A DNA stretch of 64,000 nucleotides from Alnus glutinosa (Eukaryota; Streptophyta; Magnoliopsida; Fagales; Betulaceae), in NCBI RefSeq assembly GCF_958979055.1, contig NC_084889.1, positions 1,240,001 through 1,304,000 on the forward strand, given 5' to 3'. Position 1 is the stretch's first letter. Every line of letters starts with the position of its first letter. A model generated the notes under the pieces. That model did not search any database. It was not told where the DNA came from and worked only from the letters and a program-made list of their open reading frames with translations. Below, in pieces: positions 11,241-22,100 of this stretch. The position numbers were made by a program, and so were the translations under genes.

Positions 11241-11654
11241 TATTCGAATTTTTGTTTTTATTTTCTTTAGATTATTGGGCTCGATCTGATTTTTGTCTTT
11301 CTCTTATATTAATTCAATTTATATTAAGGGTGTTAAATTATCAATTATTCAAAAACTAAAGTCGATAAGAAATTATATATTTAATTATTAATTAATATTT
11401 TTGAGTTGCCAATTAAGAATATATCGTAATAGCTAGTCTCGAATCTCTTCCTTAATATTGTTTCTCAACACATCTTAGTAACCGTTCGATCTAACTTTGA
11501 GATGTACTGTACCTTAATTAATACCTCTCGATCAGTTTCAATTCCAGGCTCTGCCCATCATTCTCGTTAATCTGTTAACAAATATAATAGAAAGCACGGG
11601 AAGAATCATAGGCTTTAATTTGTTTGATAAAATTCCCTTTGTTTTCTCTCTTTT
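10582..11654. other. Intergenic DNA without recognised genes
   Basis: Contains a poly-A run at about 11205-11236 and a poly-T run at about 11650-11668. Two opposing open frames near 10646-11055 have no recognisable domain and overlap low-complexity A-rich sequence. Confidence 0.45.
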
Positions 11655-11990
11655 TTTTTTTTTTTTTTAAAAAAAATAATAATAAATAAGATCAATCCTT
11701 ATTGAATAAAATTCAATCACCTAGGGCACAAAATCTTCTTAGAAATAATATCACATATACAATTTAGAATTTTTTTCAACTCAAACTTTATCTGTGACAC
11801 ACAAAATAGCCTCTTGGACTATAGTATGAGTCGCTGTATTCGCATTCCTCTTGACATGTTCGATTCTCCATGATTTCAGCTGACTCAACTCAAATTTGAT
11901 ATCATCCGGTATATGTTCAAATCTGCTCCAATTAATAGATGTTGTTTTCATCACAGCAAACTAGCTACTTTCACTTTTATGTTACAAAAA
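11655..11990 (-). mobile_element. LINE 3'-end fragment (RNase H end)
   Basis: On the minus strand, tgg aga atc gaa cat ... (from about 11868) reads WRIEHVKRNANTATHTI followed by VQEAIL. This matches the last part of the RNase H domain in plant L1-type LINEs (WxxxHVxRxAN.AAH.LA). Downstream the frame degenerates and the element ends near 11655 in an A-rich tail (poly-T on the plus strand). It is 5'-truncated and dead. The family assignment rests on this one motif and the tail. Confidence 0.55.
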
Positions 11991-12429
11991 AAAATTGAGA
12001 GTTGGGTTGTCTTCAAGTGGATCTTTCTTTAGTTTGACTTCTAAAATTCAAAGTCAAGCGGTATTTGAAATCACTGGTTTTGGGAGCTTTCTAAAACGAG
12101 GCTGGATTTACACCATATCTAAAGCTATATCTTTATCTTTATAAAATTAGGCTTGGATTAACACACTGGAAGTAGTACATACATTGTGGAAGCTAAGGAA
12201 TGACGTACATTGCTGGAGTCGGTACTAGCAACTATTTGATAATATATACATGCAAAGACGGTGTTGAACTGTACGTTTTCAATTATGTTATGTGGGGCAC
12301 ATCAATAGGAAAGCAAATTAAACCATACAGCTCACCGCTTAGCAAAAGCGGACATTCATCAATCTTTAGAGCAAGTTTGAATGAAAGATTATCTTATATT
12401 TATCGGTGATATTGTACATGCTCAACAAC

Positions 12430-12570
12430 TTAATTTTTAATGGTCTCTAAGGGGTAACTCAATCGGCTGGGAACCACGCCTCATGAAGCGGAGGTTACTA
12501 GTTCGAATCTCCCCTCCTCCTTTTAGTGGACATGTCAAAAAAAAAAAAAAAAATTAATTAATTTTTAATG
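12430..12570 (+). mobile_element. tRNA-derived SINE with 13-bp target site duplication
   Basis: The body (12443 to about 12557) is flanked by a perfect 13-bp direct repeat, ttaatttttaatg, at 12430-12442 and 12558-12570. It contains a box A-like TAACTCAATCGG (about 12454-12465) and a box B-like AGTTCGAATCT (about 12500-12510), spaced as in a tRNA promoter. It ends gtggacatgtc plus about 17 A. The tRNA cloverleaf is not complete, so this is a retroposon and not a functional tRNA gene. The exact target duplication shows a fairly recent insertion. Confidence 0.88.
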
Positions 12571-13091
12571 AAAGTATGAAAGCTTTACTTAACAAAAAGA
12601 GTGTGAACTACAATTTTAGAAATAAAACATTGCAATTTAGTCCTCTAGAGATTCCGAGTTTGTAAGGGAAAAACAACGAGAGGAAAAAAGAAAAGGAAAT
12701 TTAAGTGCATGGCCCACTAAAATTAGGCTTCTATATTAATTCAAGCAAAGTCATGTTGCAATTGGTAACTGGACCACTTTCTGCACAAAATCGAGCCCAA
12801 AATAAGCCCATATAAGCTGATGAGGTATAGCCTCATAGTTTGTAACACTTGGCCCATTTTATGCCATTGGAATATAGGATATTCATGCCATACGAAGCCT
12901 ATATATAGGAGTTCTTCTTTCTTTTCTTTTTTCTTTCTTTTTTTTAGACAATCCAAGTGTTCGTGTAATTTTTTATGGAGAAATTGTATTTTTACATCTC
13001 TTATACATCTCTTGTAAGTTCTACAGATTCAATTATTAATTTAAAAAAGATGTACAAAAGATGTATGTGTATCATGTCTGGTATTTTGTAT
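12571..13091. other. Intergenic DNA, nothing recognised
   Basis: Short open frames on both strands near 12741-13017 overlap a CT-rich run and have no domains. Confidence 0.45.
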
Positions 13092-13330
13092 GGAGTAATG
13101 TTAGAAACTACATTATTATTCTACAATTATTTCATAATATTTTCTTCATGACACTACAACTTTTATTACAAATTTTTTATAAACTGACTTGACAATTCAT
13201 GTAGAATTTATCATATTAGCCGCTAAACAATTAAATTTTATTGTGGTTAATGTGACGGTGTCCCGTGGGCTATCAAATCAACTTGTTATTATAAAATTAT
13301 AGTAAAAGTTATACTTTTAAAACATTTTCA
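13092..13330. mobile_element. MITE-like repeat, copy A
   Basis: Starts ggagtaatgttagaaac and ends near atagtaaaagttatac. The central part (atattagccgctaaacaatt, aattttattgtggttaatg) is matched in reverse orientation at about 17945-18010 (aattgtttagtggctaa, tccacaatgagatttaatt). The right end atagtaaaagttatac also resembles atagtaaaagctatac at 18045-18060. The two loci are therefore copies of one family. Confidence 0.55.
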
Positions 13331-14027
13331 TAAGTTAAAGCACTCAACTATATCCCGAGATGAACAAAAGTCGCATGAAGGCCGTGCCCGTTTGTATCCG
13401 CTTTCGCGTTCCTTAGGGCTTAGGCATGAGATTTCACACAACCATTTCAGTGGGAGATTTTGGTGGGCTTTTTTTTCCTGTTTTCTGGCCCATTGTGAAG
13501 CGTAAACATGTTTTTGTATTTTTTTTGAGAAAGCGTAGACATGTTCTGATGTTCATCATTGTTTCATGGAGTATCATCAAACTTGTCCCCATGTTGACCA
13601 AATTTGAGGCGGTCCAATTGCGCGGAGATTTTCGCGTGCTTCCTCAGAAATTTTTCATGATGTTCGCATGGTGGAATATAATAATAATATATATAGACCC
13701 CCCGTAATTGTATCTGATTCTTTTTTGCTCTTCTTCCACGCTGCTCTATCTTCATTTTTCACATTATTCTCGATCGGAAAAGCTGGGATGTCATATTCAT
13801 GTAGCAGCCGCTTTATAAAGGTCACAAATTTATCAGTCGGGTAAAAACATACGGATCCCGATTCCTCACAATCTCCTGTTCTGATGTTCTGATTGCAAAG
13901 AATTTTCTGTAATTGTGAGAGGTTTTCGGTAAAGTTATTTGTCCGAACAAGTGTTTTTGCTGTCTAATTGCAAAAGCAGAGAATTGTAAAAAATCTGTTT
14001 CGTATTAGTAACTTCCTTTGAAAGAAT
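13331..14027. other. Intergenic DNA, nothing recognised
   Basis: Contains a 93-codon plus-strand frame at 13426-13707 of hydrophobic, Phe-rich composition with no recognised domain, no visible splice context and runs of T. It is judged accidental. Confidence 0.4.
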
Positions 14028-14207
14028 ATGTCCTACCACGATTCACACATTCTTCGCATGAACGATAAGGAAAAAAAAATAAAAAAAAATCAAATAGCAT
14101 GGATTCCTTTGTGAAACAAATAAACTTCATTTTTTTATTAAAAAGAAAAAAGAAAAAATCAAATCCGATAGTAAGATCCCAATACTTTGTGAATCGTGGT
14201 AGGACAT
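14028..14207. mobile_element. Small foldback element, 20-bp perfect inverted repeats
   Basis: The 20-mer atgtcctaccacgattcaca at 14028-14047 recurs as its exact reverse complement at 14188-14207. The 140 bp between are A-rich and non-coding. This is a hairpin-capable MITE or solo foldback. No target duplication is evident directly outside the arms. Confidence 0.65.
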
Positions 14208-14432
14208 ATAACTAGTGATTTTATGTGGTTCAAATAGACCTTAAAAATTATAAGGTCGAAGGGAACTGACTCAAAATGATAAAGGCTATTTATAAAAAAA
14301 TAAAAATAAAAAATGATAAAGGCTAAGATTTATCTGAGGAGATCTATAATTAGCAAAAATCATGTAACTCGTAATATTCTAAGTAAAGACTGACTGGGAA
14401 CTGGGAAGGATGAAATGATTACCCAAAGCGTA

Positions 14433-14435
<3 letters not shown>

Positions 14436-14499
<64 letters not shown>
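14436..14499. repeat. (TA)n microsatellite
   Basis: About 31 TA units, upstream of the HHO gene promoter. Confidence 0.95.
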
Positions 14500-15374
14500 G
14501 TAGGGAGCAGCGGTGATGTTAAGGATTAGGATGAGATTAGGTAAATTGACTCTTAAGCGAGCGTGAAACGCTACATTTATTAGACTTTCCCTTAAGAAGA
14601 CCTAATCATACGCGGCGTGGGCATGCGTGTGCACGCTCGGGAAGATCCCCTTCCCTATGCGTTCTGTGACCCTGGAACCTCGAGGTATATTCGATGGAGG
14701 TGAAAAAAACTAAACCCAATCAAATTCATTTGTGCCTTCTTCGACAATACACCAGAGAGAGAGAGAGGGAGAGGGAGAGGGAGAGAGAGAGAGTTTTCTC
14801 CTCTCTTGATCTTATCTGATAGACATACACTAATAATAAAAGCGTGTGTGGGTGGTAGGCTGACGTCGTTGCCAGCCCACGAACCAAAAAAGAATCACTC
14901 TATCGAATATTCAACCCCCCTGTCTCTCTCTCTCTCTCTCTCTCTTGAGGCTTAAGATAGACCCATCAGAGATTCGTTTTGTACGCGACGCCGCGACTTT
15001 GAAATCTCCCCCAAAACTCTCTCTCTTTCCATTTGGTGTCTTCTGCGCCCTCTGATCTTTTACCAAAGTGTCCGATATTCGTTCATTTTTTTCTTTTTCT
15101 TTTTCTTTTTTCCTTCCGCTTTTGTGTTTGGTTCTGCAAGTTTATTCCGTTTTGTGATTCTATTTAGATCCCAGATTCGTGTTTGAATAATATAACACAA
15201 GTCCATCATCTTCTCTCTTTGGTGGGATCTATAATATTCTATGTGCTCTGGACAAAATAGCCTTTGTTCTTGTTATATTATTCGCTTCCTGCTTCTATTT
15301 CTTCTCCCCCTAGCATCTTCAATCACAAAGACCCATAGAGCCTAGGCTCTCTCTCTCTCTCTCTCTCTCTCTGT
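14500..15374 (+). promoter_or_regulatory. Promoter and probable 5' leader of the HHO gene
   Basis: GA-rich tracts at 14756-14793 and CT tracts at 14923-14945 and 15347-15373 lie before the start codon at 15375. The CT run abutting the ATG suggests a CT-rich 5' UTR. A GAATC (14892-14896) and a palindromic GAATATTC (14905-14912) lie close together about 470 bp before the ATG. The transcription start cannot be fixed from sequence. Confidence 0.5.
14905..14912. promoter_or_regulatory. GAATATTC: combined NIGT1/HHO and PHR1 (P1BS) type site
   Basis: GAATATTC is a palindromic motif reported for NIGT1/HRS1/HHO repressors and also satisfies the PHR1 consensus GNATATNC. A GAATC, another reported NIGT1 core, lies 9 bp upstream. 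The site is 463 bp before the ATG of an HHO gene, which fits autoregulation plus phosphate-starvation input. The motif is short and may occur by chance. Confidence 0.45.
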
Positions 15375-17323
15375 ATGGAATATTACCCGGAGAAAATGCA
15401 GCATCATGGTGGGTTGGGATTCCGGGAGTACGTGGATGCTCTAGAGAAAGAGCGCCACAAGATCCAGATGTTTCAGCGCGAGCTACCTCTCTGCCTAGAG
15501 CTTGTGACCCAAGGTATTGGCTTCTTCTTCTTCTTTTTCTTTTGTTGGGGTTTTTTTTTTTTTTAGATGGTTGAATTAATGGTATTTTGTGTTTTCGATT
15601 TTTGATTATTTGTGGGTTTTGTGCGTGTCTGTAGCTATTGAGACGTGTCGGCAACAGTTGTCGGGGACGACAACGGAGAACAACTTGCATGGGCAGTCTG
15701 AGAGTTCGGAGCAAACGACGTCGAATGAGGTCCCTCCTCCGGTGTTCGAAGACTTCTTTCCGATAAAGCGGTCTGTTTCATCAGAGGATGATGAGGAGCA
15801 GCTATCACACAAGGCCAACGGAGAGACGATGATCAGCAATGATAGTAAGAAAAAATCAGATTGGCTCAGTTCAGTTCAGCTATGGAATCCAACCTCAGAT
15901 CCACCACCCAAAGAGGTAGCAAGGACCAAACAAAAAAAAAAAAAAAGAAAAAAAAGAAAAGGAGAGAGCTTTCTTATTGGACTTTGTAATTTTTGTATGG
16001 TTACAGAGAAAATTTTGAGGAAAGGGGATGGAAAATTGAAGTTTTTGTGTGTGTTTTGCAGGATGTACCGAGAAAGGCAACGGTGATGGAGGTGAAGAGG
16101 AATGGTGGTGGGGGAGCTTTCCAGCCTTTCCATAGAGAGAAAAGCGTTGGAAAGAGTAACGCATCAGTGGGCAAAGCGCCTTCTTCTCTGGCACCGGAGC
16201 CGGCACCGGTACCGGCACCGGCGGTGGCGGTGGCTACTACGAGCTCGTCAGCGGAAACAACCACCGTAGGGAATGGTGGGAGTGGTGGAAGTGACAGAAG
16301 AGAAGATAAAGAAGGGCAGGCTCAGAGAAAGCAGAGGCGGAATTGGTCCCCTGAATTGCACAAACGGTTCTTGAGCGCCCTTCAACAACTTGGTGGTTCA
16401 CAAGGTGTGTTTTTGAAAGAAAATTTTGATTTCTTTGAAGTGAATTTTTGTTGTTGTTGTTGAGATATTGTGGGATTGGATTGAATTGAATATGGGTTGT
16501 ATTGCAGCTGCGACCCCTAAGCAAATTAGGGAGCTAATGAAGGTTGATGGGCTTACTAATGACGAAGTCAAAAGCCACTTACAGGTTTGTAATTGCTTAT
16601 TATCTTTTATTGGTTTTGATATCTTTGATTAATTTGTGTTGGCATTGACCCAACTGGATGAAACGTCTGTTCTGGGAAATTAATTTGTTCGAGGAAAACA
16701 GAGCATTTTGGACAATTTGCATTATTGAGTTCATGAGCCAAAAAAAAAAAAAATTCTTGTTTTCCTTGTAGTAAAGTTTATTTGATGTATGGCAATAGGA
16801 GGAGATCTAGCGTTTAAGAGAGAAATTTTGCCTAGTTGTCAAATTAAAGATATAAATTTCAATCTTCCCATAGTTTATTTGGATTTCTTCTATGTTGAGA
16901 CATTTATGATAGCAGAACAATGTCTTTTATGAAATATGATGCATTGGAAGGATGGTCTAAATCTTCATCATGTTTTGTTTGTACCAGAAATATCGGTTGC
17001 ACACAAGAAGACCAAGTCCTGGAAGCCATAATAATGGCAACGCACAGGCGCCACAAGTTGTAGTTGTGGGGGGCATATGGGTGTCAGCGCCCGATTATGC
17101 AGCGATGGCAGGAACAACAGCATCAGGGGAGGTAACCAGCGTTGCTACAGCCAATGGAATCTATGCTCCAGTGGCTGCACCGCCGCCTACAGTCCAACAG
17201 GCATCGGCATCTCAAATCCAAAGATTACAACAGAAGCAATCTGAAGAAAGAGTTAGCCATTGTTCTAGTTCCCCGGCTACATCATCCTCCACCCACACTA
17301 CCACTAATTCCCGTGTGTTTTGA
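15375..17323 (+). CDS. HHO: GARP/G2-like repressor, HRS1/HHO (NIGT1) family
   Basis: Five exons: 15375-15513, 15635-15915, 16062-16404, 16508-16584, 16988-17323, all GT-AG; the product is 391 aa. The N-terminus carries the family's conserved block ([20 protein letters not shown] then [11 protein letters not shown], about 20-49), a coiled-coil/oligomerisation region. [13 protein letters not shown] follows at about 120-132. The Myb-like GARP domain (about 232-287) starts [20 protein letters not shown] and ends [16 protein letters not shown], with the family's SHLQKYR signature. HRS1/HHO proteins are nuclear repressors that link nitrate and phosphate signals and restrain nitrate- and phosphate-starvation genes. 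Exon layout and motifs match HRS1/HHO1-3 rather than HHO5/6. The Ala/Pro-rich linker at 180-205 and the Ser/Thr-rich tail are less conserved. Intron 2 begins with a long A-rich stretch. Confidence 0.95.
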
Positions 17324-17879
17324 TTTTCATAGCATTAGAATGATGTAAAAATTTTGTATTAAGTCCTGATAGAAAAAGTAGACTATGAGATATCCTCATC
17401 ATTCTGACTTCTATGACCCCCCCTTTTTCCTTTTGTTTTCGGACTGTAAACTCTCTAGAGGTCATTGGATGCAAGGGATGGTGACAGTCAAATCGTGGCA
17501 ATGAATAATTATCCTTGTTGTTCACCACTATGATGATACTGTTTCTTGATATAGAAACAAAAATAAAATATATTCTGAACTTTTGAAAGCAGAAAAATCA
17601 TTGTGGAATCTGCCAATCTGGAACTGTTTTAGCAGTGTTAATATTCCGGTGCGCGTTGTTCGTTCAATAATTGAGTGCCAAGGTCATATCTGCCGCAAAG
17701 GATGAACAGTAGGTTCTCAGTTAGGCTGCTAAAGAAGACGCAGCTGAATAAATGCAGCCAAGCCATCAATGGGGAAATTAATATGCCTCAAATCATCATA
17801 TATTGTAAATTCCAAATGTATGATTAAAATAGGAAAGGAAAATGGTTGAGTTATTACAATTTTTACGCAATTTCTTTCC
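17324..17879. other. 3' flank of the HHO gene
   Basis: Probable 3' UTR and downstream DNA; aaaataaaatat near 17559-17570 could serve as poly(A) signal. No genes seen. Confidence 0.45.
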
Positions 17880-18070
17880 AAATGGATTGTTTAGTGATTG
17901 GCATTATCAATGCTACCGTGATCTTATAAACTAATATGATAATTTTTGTAACACTTGTCATCTTATCCACAATGAGATTTAATTGTTTAGTGGCTAAAGT
18001 CATAAGTGTCATGGAGTCGGTCATGTTAGTTTATAAAATATTTATAGTAAAAGCTATACTATTCTTAATA
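17880..18070. mobile_element. MITE-like repeat, copy B (inverted relative of 13092-13330)
   Basis: Shares the aattgtttagtggctaa core and the atagtaaaagctatac end with copy A, with the core in opposite orientation. Directly downstream, cttattcttaataatactcag is duplicated in tandem (about 18063-18108). Confidence 0.5.
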
Positions 18071-18144
18071 ATACTCAGATTTCTTATTCTTAATAATACT
18101 CAGATTTCTTATGGATTTGCTAACAAAACGAAAAAATTTAAAAA

Positions 18145-18395
18145 TTCAGTTATGCATTTGATAAAATTGCGATTTGACTTTCAAAATCGTATTTTAGCAT
18201 TAATAATCATGCGTTTATAAAAAATATATTATCTTGCCTGCAATTTGAAAACGCATATATTTTTATGTTTTCAAACCGTAATATTTTTTTTTTAAAAAAA
18301 AAAAAATGCATTCCTAAACTATATTTTTTCCGTGACTTCATTTAAAATCGTACTTTTAATATGCAGAAATGCAACACAAAACGCACTCCGAAAAA
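18145..18395. mobile_element. MITE-like foldback repeat, copy 2
   Basis: A diverged relative of 1300-1545. It shares tttgataaaattgcgattt, the tgcgttt and ctgcaatttgaaaacgca phrases, and an end with aaaatcgta and aaaacgcactccg. Confidence 0.5.
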
Positions 18396-19861
18396 TATGA
18401 ATCATGGACCAAAAGCATTAACCTTGGGAATAGTTCATGAATATCATGCTTGCTGAAGTGCTGAACCAGCCTGGATGGTTTCTAAAGTGGGAGAATATCC
18501 TAAATATACTGCGAACATTCTAATTAATCACACAATTTCAAATTCATCAAATGCCGAATGATTCCCCCCATTCCAATCGCCATAGACTTCTGTGGCTTGG
18601 TTTGGTAAACAGGATTATCAATTTGTTGTTGGCATGTTGTGTACCTTGTGGGATCCACCTTTTCTTTACCCACAAGATATCTAATCAACTGCTTCATCAA
18701 GGAACCAGTCTGAAGCCATCTTCTTCCCTTTTGGTAGTATTCATATGACATTCACAAGGATCTTGACCCCTCACAAATCTTCCTGTTCAAGTAAATGAGC
18801 AATTGTAGATTTGAGATCTAATGAAATCTTTTCCGGTACTCATCCCGAAACAACAAAATCTTTTTTGTTGGGATTTCTATAAAACTGGACAGCCCTATTA
18901 CACGAAATTGAGTAAAAAGTCCATTTATTCTTTACTAAAGATGCAGGCAAAGTTCATGATACAACTGTCCAAATTGTAACGTGGCAAACTGTAGTAGATT
19001 AAAACAAGAAACGCTTGCATGGCGGTCAGGAATCAGGATGTCCGCATTTGTTTAAACGCGGCGGCCTTGAGAACCTTAGTACAGCCAGGCCTAAGGCAAT
19101 TATTAGAATAATAATGTATCAGTTAAATGTCATTATGTCAACACAAACCACTGTTACTCCGAGAAATACAAAAAAACCACATAGGACAAAGGCTGTAGTT
19201 GGAAACATTTAATAATAAATACAGAAAAATGTACCAGAACCGAATATTCCAGCACCCCCTGAGGCATAATCTGAATTGGCAAAATATATTAATGGAGCAT
19301 TTAAGCACTCCTTTAAATGTGCTGGATAGCCGCTAGTATATTCTCCCATTTCTTTAGCTTATCTTTGTAGGAGAGGAACAGAGAGGAAGATATTCTGATC
19401 CCTTGAATCCGACCTTTTCCAAGATTCCTAACCCGAAGGACTAAAGGAAGGGGGGATATTCGGTTCATATGTGACCTGGCAGCCAAATGAGGGGGACCCA
19501 GCATGCAATTTCATCTAATAAACCTGTACGGCAGTGCTGATTACAAGTTGTCTCCTTATGGGTTTTGATTATTCATCATCCTGTATTAAAATCTTGGCTA
19601 CAAGGTCCATCTACCACGTGGACAATCTTTTTGCAAAAGATAACCGCATTATTTATTATTATTATTATCCAATACTTAGGCTACACAACATGGATAGCCT
19701 TTTCCTCATTTAAACCCTCATTTTTATCTGGGAATTTGTATAAAAATAATAAATTTAATCATTAAATTTATATCTAACACTTTTCATTAAGTGGGTTCAA
19801 ACTATCCCTCAACAAGTAAGGCTCAACACGTAGAATATTTCACTGAAATGGGTGGAGTGAA
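18396..19861. other. Intergenic DNA with unassigned minus-strand open frames
   Basis: Minus-strand frames at 18751-18524 (75 aa, with DPTRYTTCQQQIDNPVYQTK) and 19504-19313 (63 aa, with LVLRVRNLGKGRIQGIRISS) have ordinary protein-like composition but no recognised domain. No splice partners could be assigned. They may be decayed gene or transposon fragments, or parts of a non-coding transcript. Confidence 0.35.
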
Positions 19862-20153
19862 TTTAGTAACAAATAAGTATTGCCGTCAAATTTTTCATCC
19901 ACTTTTTAACGAAAAACTTGCCACATGTTATATTGTCCATGTCAAACCAATTAAAATGTGACATGTCACTACCGTATCTCCACCATTTTTGTTTTTTTTT
20001 TTTTTGTTAAATTTGTTGTCTAGATGGCAAGTGAACGTGTATCGGAATACACGTGTCACTTTTTTATTAGTTTGACTTGGACAAATATAACAAGTGGCAA
20101 GTTTCTGGTTAAAGATTTGATAAAAGATCTGAAAGGAACCTATTTGTAACTCA
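19862..20153. mobile_element. Foldback MITE with about 100-bp inverted arms
   Basis: The left arm (agtaacaaata ... cttgccacatgttatatt ... aaaatgtgacatgt, 19864-19966) is the near reverse complement of the right arm (acacgtgtcact ... aatataacaagtggcaag ... tatttgtaactcaag, 20050-20153). A T-rich loop of about 80 bp lies between. Total length is about 290 bp with no coding capacity. The arm similarity is visible over almost the full arm, with a few indels. Confidence 0.8.
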
Positions 20154-21085
20154 AGCAAAACTCTGAATTCTAATTGTCAAAATTAAAAACACGGGTCTTA
20201 ATCTATGGCATAGACAAAACTCAATAAAGAATTTTTGGAACAATATCCCTTTGTATTTGGAGTGATTTGATTCTAGATCTTTATTACAATGACAAAAAAT
20301 TTAATAAATTAGCTAACTGACACACAACACATTCTTATATATTGTTTTGAAAATAGTTTGATACAGTTGTTAATGGCAATGACTATTTCGTTTCAGCCGG
20401 TTGACCCTCTTATGATCGATAGACATAGATCCATGGAAGGCGGAGTTAATTTGACTTGAGGTTTTTGTTTCTTTCTGCTTTTGGTAGAGAGGAAGAGCGT
20501 CCCTTCAGTAAATCTAGAGCCAAATGGCTCTTGCACTCCCTCAAACCTATCCTTATGAGCAGAGTCGATCAATTTGACGAAGATAATATATGTCAAAATT
20601 GGAACATTCATGGGGAATATTCGAGCCACCTGACTATAAAACTCATAAGGAAAAACAAATGGAAGAAAAGAAAATCAATCTCTCAATTCTCAAATCTCAA
20701 ATCTCAAATCTAAGATACAAAGACGTGAGTATCACCCTTAGTCAACATCATTCATGAATATTACATTACTAATTAATCTCTCCCTCTCTTTGTGTGTGTT
20801 TTTGTTGGATGGGATCGATCTCTCTGCAATCTTGAGAGGCCTTTAAGGAGTCTACTTGTCCGAATAGATGTTCAAGCAGGTGACCGGGTTTTGTTGAAGA
20901 TACCTTACAATTGCTTGTTCGATTGTGGGGCAGACAAATGTTCGGAGTCTTTATCACGTTGATATATTTATCTTATAATTTAACTGGATAATAACTCAAG
21001 TGATCAACGAAGTTCTTAATTTATTTATAGAAAAATACGTGTCACCTAGTTAAACACAATGATACAGGAATATGCGCGCGTGCGC

Positions 21086-21116
<31 letters not shown>

Positions 21117-21121
21117 TTATG
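20154..21121. other. Intergenic DNA
   Basis: Opposing short frames at 20393-20713 have no domain. A (CT)n run of 13 units lies at about 21088-21114. Confidence 0.45.
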
Positions 21122-21295
21122 CTAGAGTAATATGACATACTATAATACTACACCCCCATCTCACTTTACTAATCATGTAGCAGTATTTATCAGTCTTAAT
21201 CAAAAAAAAAAAAAAAAATCTAAGAGTTGATGGGCACTGTCATATTAGCCCAGTAGAATGACAGTGTAAAATGTAACATTACTCTCTATGACTTA
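21122..21295. mobile_element. MITE with agagtaat termini
   Basis: The left end tagagtaatatgacata (from 21124) and right end tgtaacattactctctatga are inverted relatives, and the agtgccc/gggct... interior also pairs weakly. An A-run (21201-21217) lies in the centre. The ends resemble those of the element at 31117-31282 and the start of the one at 13092. Confidence 0.6.
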
Positions 21296-21961
21296 TGCTA
21301 TTAATAATAGGACAAAGTTTTCCTTCAAATCAAGCTTATTAAACTGTCATGTATCCAAAATGCATGTAGTTTTCACATGCATTTCTTCCAACTCACATGC
21401 ATTGGACATAAATTTCTACAACCCACATATAAGAGTGACATGTGTCCTTTAAGCATGTGAGAATTCGAAGTACATACTATTAAAATAACATGTGTTTCTC
21501 ACATGATAAGGAATACATATTAATCTTAGATATAATTTGTATGCAATTTCCTACAAACCAGTTTATAATAAATTTTTGTCCAATTAATTGCCCATGTGTT
21601 TCCTTTTTCCTTTTATAATTGTTCTAAGAATATTGAAGCATGAAAATGGGGGGCGGCTGAATCTCCATTCTCCACGCCAACTCTGACTTTTTATGATCTA
21701 AAATGGCTAATAAACTATAAAGAGCTAAGTACGGCTTAAGTTGACTCAATTAATTTTCCGTTAGGTTTACTTTGTTAGAATTGTTACGAGTAATCTAATT
21801 AATAATCTCATTATGTGCCCATCCTTCATCATCAAAATAGAAATACTTAAAAATCCAAAGGAAATGGAATTTTTGCTGCTTAATTCAGTCGATTGACTTT
21901 CATATATAGGAGTACTTCAGGTTCCTTAATTGTCATGGCTTGCCAAGCTTTTTATAACTTG

Positions 21962-21966
<5 letters not shown>

Positions 21967-22041
<75 letters not shown>
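21967..22041. repeat. (TA)n microsatellite
   Basis: About 37 TA units. Confidence 0.95.
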
Positions 22042-22044
<3 letters not shown>

Positions 22045-22100
22045 CTTCTTCCACGAGACGTACGTCCATGGCGACATGCATTTTCAATATAGGACTGAGT

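Noticed and set aside
12443..12557. Candidate tRNA gene
   Set aside because: Box A and B are present but no acceptor stem closes, and there is a poly-A end and target duplication, so it is a SINE.
15319..16524. Minus-strand frames across the HHO gene
   Set aside because: Antisense of HHO exons, rich in Ser/Leu; the plus-strand gene explains the coding signal.
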